DNA of 8,897 bases from Bacillota bacterium (GTDB lineage Bacteria; Bacillota; Sulfobacillia; Symbiobacteriales; Symbiobacteriaceae): positions 1-8,897 of the forward strand of contig JAQBPS010000058.1 of the NCBI GenBank assembly GCA_028287415.1, given 5' to 3'. Position 1 is the first letter of the stretch; every line of letters begins with the position of its first letter. The notes under the pieces were generated by a model that had not been told where the DNA came from, did not search any database, and saw only the letters and a program-made list of their open reading frames with translations. Below are positions 5,103 to 8,897 of this stretch, in pieces. Both the position numbers and the translations under genes were made by a program.

Positions 5103-5260
5103 ATGGGAGAGGGGCTGAGCGCAGCCGACTGAGCAGCAAACGCCCCACACGCTAAAAGCGCAATGTGCGGGGCGTTTGCAGCTTGCCCCTCCCATCACCT
5201 CCCCCGCCTAAAGTGGTCGCGATCAGCCCCCGTGACGTCATCGCCGTCACGGGGGCTTTT
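5103..5260 (+). repeat. Two-hairpin dispersed repeat, copy B, between convergent genes
   Basis: In the sense of the gene that ends at 5089, the order is again hairpin 2, linker, hairpin 1. An outer stem pairs ATGGGAG plus GGG (5103-5113) with CCCCTCCCAT (5186-5195). Hairpin 2 pairs GCAAACGCCCC (5136-5146) with 5169-5179 and encloses a CGCT/AGCG inner stem. A pyrimidine-rich linker (5196-5224) contains CCCCCGCCTA. Hairpin 1 pairs 5225-5237 with 5245-5257 (13 perfect bp) and ends in CTTTT, so it is a credible intrinsic terminator for the nfu side. It is inverted with respect to copy A on the map but has the same orientation relative to the preceding gene. The convergent S9 peptidase stops 29 bases to the right. 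Confidence 0.85.
5225..5260 (+). terminator. Probable intrinsic terminator formed by hairpin 1 of copy B
   Basis: A 13-bp perfect stem (AGCCCCCGTGACG with its complement), loop TCATCGC and the run TTTT at 5257-5260. It suits the rightward nfu/membrane-protein unit. In the leftward sense the stem is followed by GATCG, so it would not terminate the S9 peptidase transcript efficiently. Confidence 0.6.
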
Positions 5261-5289
5261 GTCGCGTCGCGTAAGGAACTACCCAGAGA

Positions 5290-7293
5290 TTACACAGCCT
5301 TCAGGTACTGGTTGAACCAGGAAGTGATCTCGGTCAGGCGATGGATCCGGTTCCACGGCTTGCCCGTGCGGTTCATGCCATGGAACTCATCCGGGTAGGT
5401 GACGAAGCGGACCGGCGCCTTGCCCAGGTGCTTGATCGCCGAGAACCAGATCTGGCCCTGCTCCAGCGGGCAGCGCAGGTCGCCCTCCTGGTGCTCGATC
5501 AGGATCGGGGTCTTCACATTCTCGACATAGGTGATCGGCGACTGCTGCTTGTACCAGACGTCATCCACCCAGTGGGGCACGCCCGCCGTCTTCTTGAACC
5601 AGAACGGCCCGCCGTCGCCGGTGCCGGTCATCGCACGCCAGTCGCAGATCGACCGCCCGGTGACGGCCGCCGCGAACCGGTCGGTGTGGCCCACGGCCCA
5701 GTTGGTCATGAAGCCGCCGTACGAGCCGCCGGTGATGCCCAGGCGCCTGGTGTCGATCCACGCGTTGTCCGCAATCGCCTGGTCCAGCGCGGCCATGACA
5801 TCGGCGTAATCCTTGTTGCCCCATTCCTTCTGGATGGCCATGCAGTGCGCCTCGCCGTAGCCCAGGGAGCCACGAGGGTTGCAGTAGACGACCGCATAGC
5901 CCTCAGCGGCCAGCAGCTGGAACTCAAAGAAGAAGGAGGTCGCATACATGCCCATGGGGCCGCCATGGACGGACAGCACCGCGGGGTACTGCTTGCTGGC
6001 GTCGAAACCGTACGGCTTGACGAGCCAGCTGTCGACCTTCGTGCCATCCGGCGAGGTGGTGGTGAAACGCTCGGGCACGCTGAGTTCCAGCTCTGCCAGC
6101 AGGGCACTGTTCAGGTTGGTGAGGCGCTCCTCCGTCCCTTCCTTCACGTCGCGGCTGTAGATGTTGCTGGGGCTCGTGTAATCGGCGATGCCGAAGGCCG
6201 CCTTCCGGCAGCGGGCATCAAGGCTGTAGGCGTAGATCAGCCGGTCGCCGCTGGTCAGCACGGTCACCTTGTCCTCGGCAATGTCGACCCGGACGAGCTG
6301 GGTGCTGCCGTCGATCGAGGCGATCGTGAAGAGGCTCTTGCCGTCCTGCGAGAAGTAGAGCTTGCCGCCGCCGGGGGCGGGCATGTCCTGGATGCCGGCG
6401 TTGCCGAAGGGCCGGTCGAAGTGGGCCGCAACACGCTTGAGTTCGCCGCCGCCGATCGGCAGCAGGAAGATGCCGGTGTTGTCGTAGCCCATCTCCTCGC
6501 TCCGGTTGGCAAACAGGGCGATGGCCGTGCCGTCGGGGGAGACCGCCGCACCGCCGCAGCTCATGCCGGTCGGGGTCAGCGCCTTGGCCTCGCCGCCCTC
6601 CGCAGGGATCGCATAGACCATCTCTTCGAAGGCTTCCCGGTCGTAGTCCTCGCCGAGGCGCCCGGTGAAGAGGATCTGCTTGCCGTCCGGGGTCCAGCTG
6701 AGCTCATGCAGCTGGTAAGGCGGCTTGGTCAGCTGGGTCGGCTGCGCATCCTCCGCGAGGGTGGTGACGCAGATGCACGGGCGCCGCTCGGTGTAGTAGC
6801 CCTCACCGTCCATCTTGTGGACGAGCTCCGTGATCACCTTAACGTGCTTGGTGTGCTTCTTGAGGAGGTCCTCCTCTTTCTCTTCCTTCACCTCAGGCTG
6901 GATGCCGTCGCCCTTGAGCATCGCAGTGAAGGCGATGCGGCCGCCGTCCGGCGCCCAGGCAAACTCGCCCACGCCCCCCTGTACCTTCGTCAGCTGACGG
7001 GCCTCGCCGCCCAGCACCGACATCACCCAGACCTGCGCCTGCCCGCTGCGCCGGCTGATGAAAGCCAACTGCGAACCATCGGGGCTGAAACGGGGTGAAA
7101 CGTCCGACTCCCCGCCGGTAAAGCGCACCGGCTCCTTGCCGGAAGCGCCCATATAGATAGCGGTCTGGTAGCTGTTCTTCTCCTTGTCGGTCTTCTTGAC
7201 GATGAAGGCGACACGGTCGCCGGCGGGGGACATCTGCACGTCGCCGGCGAGCTGGAACGCAAGCTGATCCTCTACCTGGATCTTTCGGCTCAC
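5290..7293 (-). CDS. S9 family serine peptidase, acylaminoacyl-peptidase/prolyl oligopeptidase type
   Basis: A 667-residue cytoplasmic peptidase of clan SC family S9 (S9C-like), similar in size to Bacillus YuxL. Residues of about 1-390 form a TolB/WD40-like beta-propeller with repeated (S/A/T)PDG turns (FSPDG, WAPDG, WTPDG, VSPDG), which gates access for short peptides. Residues of about 400-667 are the alpha/beta hydrolase. HGGP at 443-446 gives the oxyanion region. The catalytic triad is S524 in GGSYGGF, D605 in EGDLRCP and H638 in DEFHGM. NPRGSLGYGE is also typical of the family. There is no signal peptide. A GTG at 7302 would leave AGGAGG only about zero to two bases away, whereas the GTG at 7293 has AGGAGG (7302-7307) at 8 bases, so 7293 is chosen. 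It is divergent from the Lrp regulator, with no clear promoter in the shared gap. The exact peptide preference cannot be read from sequence. Confidence 0.93.
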   Translation of the reverse strand: MSRKIQVEDQLAFQLAGDVQMSPAGDRVAFIVKKTDKEKNSYQTAIYMGASGKEPVRFTGGESDVSPRFSPDGSQLAFISRRSGQAQVWVMSVLGGEARQLTKVQGGVGEFAWAPDGGRIAFTAMLKGDGIQPEVKEEKEEDLLKKHTKHVKVITELVHKMDGEGYYTERRPCICVTTLAEDAQPTQLTKPPYQLHELSWTPDGKQILFTGRLGEDYDREAFEEMVYAIPAEGGEAKALTPTGMSCGGAAVSPDGTAIALFANRSEEMGYDNTGIFLLPIGGGELKRVAAHFDRPFGNAGIQDMPAPGGGKLYFSQDGKSLFTIASIDGSTQLVRVDIAEDKVTVLTSGDRLIYAYSLDARCRKAAFGIADYTSPSNIYSRDVKEGTEERLTNLNSALLAELELSVPERFTTTSPDGTKVDSWLVKPYGFDASKQYPAVLSVHGGPMGMYATSFFFEFQLLAAEGYAVVYCNPRGSLGYGEAHCMAIQKEWGNKDYADVMAALDQAIADNAWIDTRRLGITGGSYGGFMTNWAVGHTDRFAAAVTGRSICDWRAMTGTGDGGPFWFKKTAGVPHWVDDVWYKQQSPITYVENVKTPILIEHQEGDLRCPLEQGQIWFSAIKHLGKAPVRFVTYPDEFHGMNRTGKPWNRIHRLTEITSWFNQYLKAV

Positions 7294-7353
7294 TGAAGGC
7301 ACCTCCTATACGAACACTGAACCCTTAAGCAGTTCGCTGATCGACATTTAACT

Positions 7354-7388
7354 CCTGCCAGTGCATCCGGCCATTGACAATTGGCAGG
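7354..7388. promoter_or_regulatory. Inverted repeat overlapping the Lrp promoter, possible operator
   Basis: CCTGCCA (7354-7360) and TGGCAGG (7382-7388) are perfect 7-base arms with a 21-base spacer, and the right arm overlaps the end of the -35 region. Lrp/AsnC proteins often bind such dyads near their own promoters, so autoregulation is plausible but unproven. The gap is shared with the divergent S9 peptidase. Confidence 0.35.
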
Positions 7389-7403
7389 CGGTGCCGATAG
7401 ACT
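7374..7403 (+). promoter_or_regulatory. Probable promoter of the regulator-aminotransferase operon
   Basis: A perfect -35 TTGACA (7374-7379) and a TAGACT -10 (7398-7403) at 18 bases. The predicted leader before the ATG at 7472 is about 60 bases. Confidence 0.55.
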
Positions 7404-7471
7404 AATCAGCAATATACTTATGGGAGCCTGACCATCATCCATGCCAGGCCTTCAGGGGAGGATCAGCGACA

Positions 7472-7966
7472 ATGGAGCACCAGAAGCACCTGGAGATTCT
7501 GAGCTTGCTGGAGGCGGATGCCCGGCTTGCCCCCGACCAGATTGCGGCTATGATTGGCGAAACGCCGGCGGCGGTCCGTACGGCGGTTGCAGAGCTGGAG
7601 GAGCAGGGCATGCTGCTCCGGTATACGGCCCTGGTCGATTGGGAGAAGGCGGCCGCGGACAAGGTGATCGCGGTGATCGATGTGAAGGTCCACCCGCAGC
7701 GCGATGTCGGGTTTGACCGGCTGGCCCAGCGGATTGCCCGCTTCGCCGAGGTGCGCTCCTGCTACCTCATGTCCGGGGCCTACGACCTGTTCGTCGAGGT
7801 GGAGGCGCCCACCCTGAAAGAGGTGGCCCGCTTCGTCTCCGAGCGGCTCAGCACAATGGAGGGCGTGGCCTCCACCACCACCCACTTCGTGCTCAAGCGC
7901 TACAAGCATGACGGCGTCCTCTTCACCGGGGCGGAACCGGATGAGCGCCTGCCGGTGACGCCATGA
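7472..7966 (+). CDS. Lrp/AsnC family regulator, AlaR/YugG-like
   Basis: A 164-residue transcription regulator. Residues 1-50 are a short helix-turn-helix (LEILSLLEADARLAPDQIAAMIGETPAAVRTAVAELEEQG). Residues of about 65-145 are the RAM effector-binding domain, with VIDVKVHPQRDVGFD, RSCYLMSGAYDLFVEVE and the C-terminal STTTHFVLKRYKHDGV. That ending and the neighbouring aminotransferase match the Bacillus subtilis YugG/YugH (AlaR/AlaT) arrangement as I recall it. The likely role is amino-acid (alanine) sensing and control of the next gene and of its own promoter. The ATG at 7472 follows GGGGAGG (7455-7461) at 10 bases. Its TGA overlaps the aminotransferase ATG (ATGA), so the two are translationally coupled. 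Effector identity is inference. Confidence 0.92.
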   Translation: MEHQKHLEILSLLEADARLAPDQIAAMIGETPAAVRTAVAELEEQGMLLRYTALVDWEKAAADKVIAVIDVKVHPQRDVGFDRLAQRIARFAEVRSCYLMSGAYDLFVEVEAPTLKEVARFVSERLSTMEGVASTTTHFVLKRYKHDGVLFTGAEPDERLPVTP

Positions 7967-8897
7967 GGAGCTTCGTCAACCCGCAGGTCGCGGCGCTGCC
8001 GCCCTCGGGCATTCGCAAGTTCTTCGATCTGGTGGCGCAGACGCGGGGGATCATCTCCCTCGGGGTCGGCGAGCCGGACTTCGCCACACCCTGGCACATC
8101 CGGGAGGCGGCGATCTACGCGATTGAGCAGGGGCGGACCACCTACACCTCCAACTGGGGGCTGCTGGAGCTGCGGCAGGCGGTGAGCCGCCACCTTGAGC
8201 GGTGGCAGGAGCTGACCTATGACCCGGGAAGCGAGGTCCTGATCACGGTGGGCGTGGCCGAGGCGATCGACCTCGTGATGCGGGCCGTGCTGGAACCGGG
8301 CGACGAGGTGCTGATCCCCGAGCCCTGTTTTGTCTCCTATCTTCCCTGTGCCGAGCTCGCGGGTGGCAAGGCAGTGACGATTCCCCTGCGGGCCGAGGAT
8401 CAGTTCAAGCTGACGCCAGAGTTGCTGCGGGCGCACATTACGCCGCGCAGCAAAGTCCTGCTGATCGGCTTCCCGAACAACCCGACGGGGGCCGTCATGA
8501 GCCGGGAGGAACTGGCGGCGGTGGCGCGGGTCGCGTCAGAGCACGACCTGCTGGTCGTCTCTGATGAGATTTACGGGGAGATGACCTACGGCGGCGAGCA
8601 CACGTCGATTGCGGCCCTGCCGGGGATGCGGGAGCGGACGGTCCTGCTGAACGGATTCTCGAAGGCCTATGCGATGACCGGCTGGCGCATCGGTTACGCC
8701 TGCGGCCCGGCCGAGATTATCGACATGATGATGAAAATCCACCAGTATACGATCATGTGCGCCCCCATCGCCGGCCAGCTGGCCGCCGTTGAGGCCCTGC
8801 GGAACGGCGCAACGGAACGGGACCGGATGGTGGCGGAGTACGACCGCCGGCGCAAGCTGATGCTGAGCGGATTTCGGCAGATGGGCCTCCCCTGCTT
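7963..8897 (+). CDS. PLP-dependent class I aminotransferase, AlaT/YugH-like (3' end outside the window)
   Basis: The first 311 codons of a fold-type I aminotransferase; the gene runs off the right edge. It begins MRSFVNPQVAALPPSGIRKFFDL. It then shows LGVGEPDF, YTSNWG, the PLP-binding N173 in FPNNPTG, D201 and Y204 in SDEIYGEM, the Schiff-base K234 in NGFSKAYAMTGWRIGY, and the R of that same motif for the phosphate. It transfers amino groups between an amino acid and a 2-oxo acid. The family includes aspartate, alanine and aromatic enzymes, and the substrate is not fixed by these motifs. Pairing with the YugG-like regulator suggests alanine transaminase. The start ATG overlaps the regulator stop by ATGA. 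An internal ribosome site is not obvious, which fits coupling. The C-terminal carboxylate-binding arginine is beyond the window. Confidence 0.93.
   Translation, partial: MRSFVNPQVAALPPSGIRKFFDLVAQTRGIISLGVGEPDFATPWHIREAAIYAIEQGRTTYTSNWGLLELRQAVSRHLERWQELTYDPGSEVLITVGVAEAIDLVMRAVLEPGDEVLIPEPCFVSYLPCAELAGGKAVTIPLRAEDQFKLTPELLRAHITPRSKVLLIGFPNNPTGAVMSREELAAVARVASEHDLLVVSDEIYGEMTYGGEHTSIAALPGMRERTVLLNGFSKAYAMTGWRIGYACGPAEIIDMMMKIHQYTIMCAPIAGQLAAVEALRNGATERDRMVAEYDRRRKLMLSGFRQMGLPC

Noticed and set aside
6840..6910. Charged Lys/Glu-rich stretch in the S9 peptidase propeller as an unusual insertion
   Set aside because: S9C family members commonly carry a charged segment just before the VKVITEL...DGEGY region, so it is normal for the family.
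5341..7098. A 585-codon open frame on the + strand
   Set aside because: It is antisense to the S9 peptidase, whose catalytic motifs are all intact. The frame is a GC-codon shadow with low-complexity Arg/Val/Ala/Asp composition and no known motif.

Overview
The window looks like chromosomal DNA of a GC-rich, endospore-forming Firmicute. The best guess is Symbiobacterium or a close relative. The reasons are high-GC codon use with GTG and TTG starts and strong AGGAGG-type ribosome binding sites, together with a CotF-type spore coat protein, a SpoIIAA-like STAS protein and a Bacillus YugG/YugH-like regulator-aminotransferase pair. The genus is an inference from gene content; the sequence itself does not name it.

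Layout from left to right. Positions 1-221 hold no gene but contain one full and one partial copy of a two-hairpin repeat. Next come leftward genes: a CotF-domain coat protein (222-617), overlapped by a small helical partner (601-909) with a sigma-G-like promoter in front of it, then a PepT-like M20 aminopeptidase (990-2114) and sodA (2198-2815). The sodA and M20 genes are separated by a terminator hairpin that can be replaced by an alternative hairpin. After a 5' leader for sodA lies a leftward STAS-domain protein (3089-3433) with its own terminator. It is divergent from uridine kinase (3529-4149).

A 316-base stretch (4150-4465) holds a likely promoter and a chain of hairpins before a rightward nfu gene (4466-4699) and a small two-helix membrane protein (4763-5089). 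A second full copy of the two-hairpin repeat (5103-5260) fills the gap before the convergent S9 acylaminoacyl-peptidase-type gene (5290-7293, leftward). Divergent from that peptidase, an Lrp/AsnC regulator (7472-7966) overlaps by ATGA a class I aminotransferase (7963 to the window edge).

Functionally the window mixes peptide and amino-acid catabolism (M20 peptidase, S9 peptidase, regulator-aminotransferase pair) with oxidative-stress and Fe-S maintenance (SodA, Nfu), pyrimidine salvage (Udk) and sporulation-associated proteins. It is mostly housekeeping sequence with no mobile-element genes, CRISPR or phage genes. The least ordinary signal is the dispersed two-hairpin repeat, whose copies differ by compensatory changes in the stems. 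The other notable points are the mutually exclusive hairpins between sodA and the M20 gene, the structured nfu leader, and the STAS protein that has lost its phosphorylatable serine.
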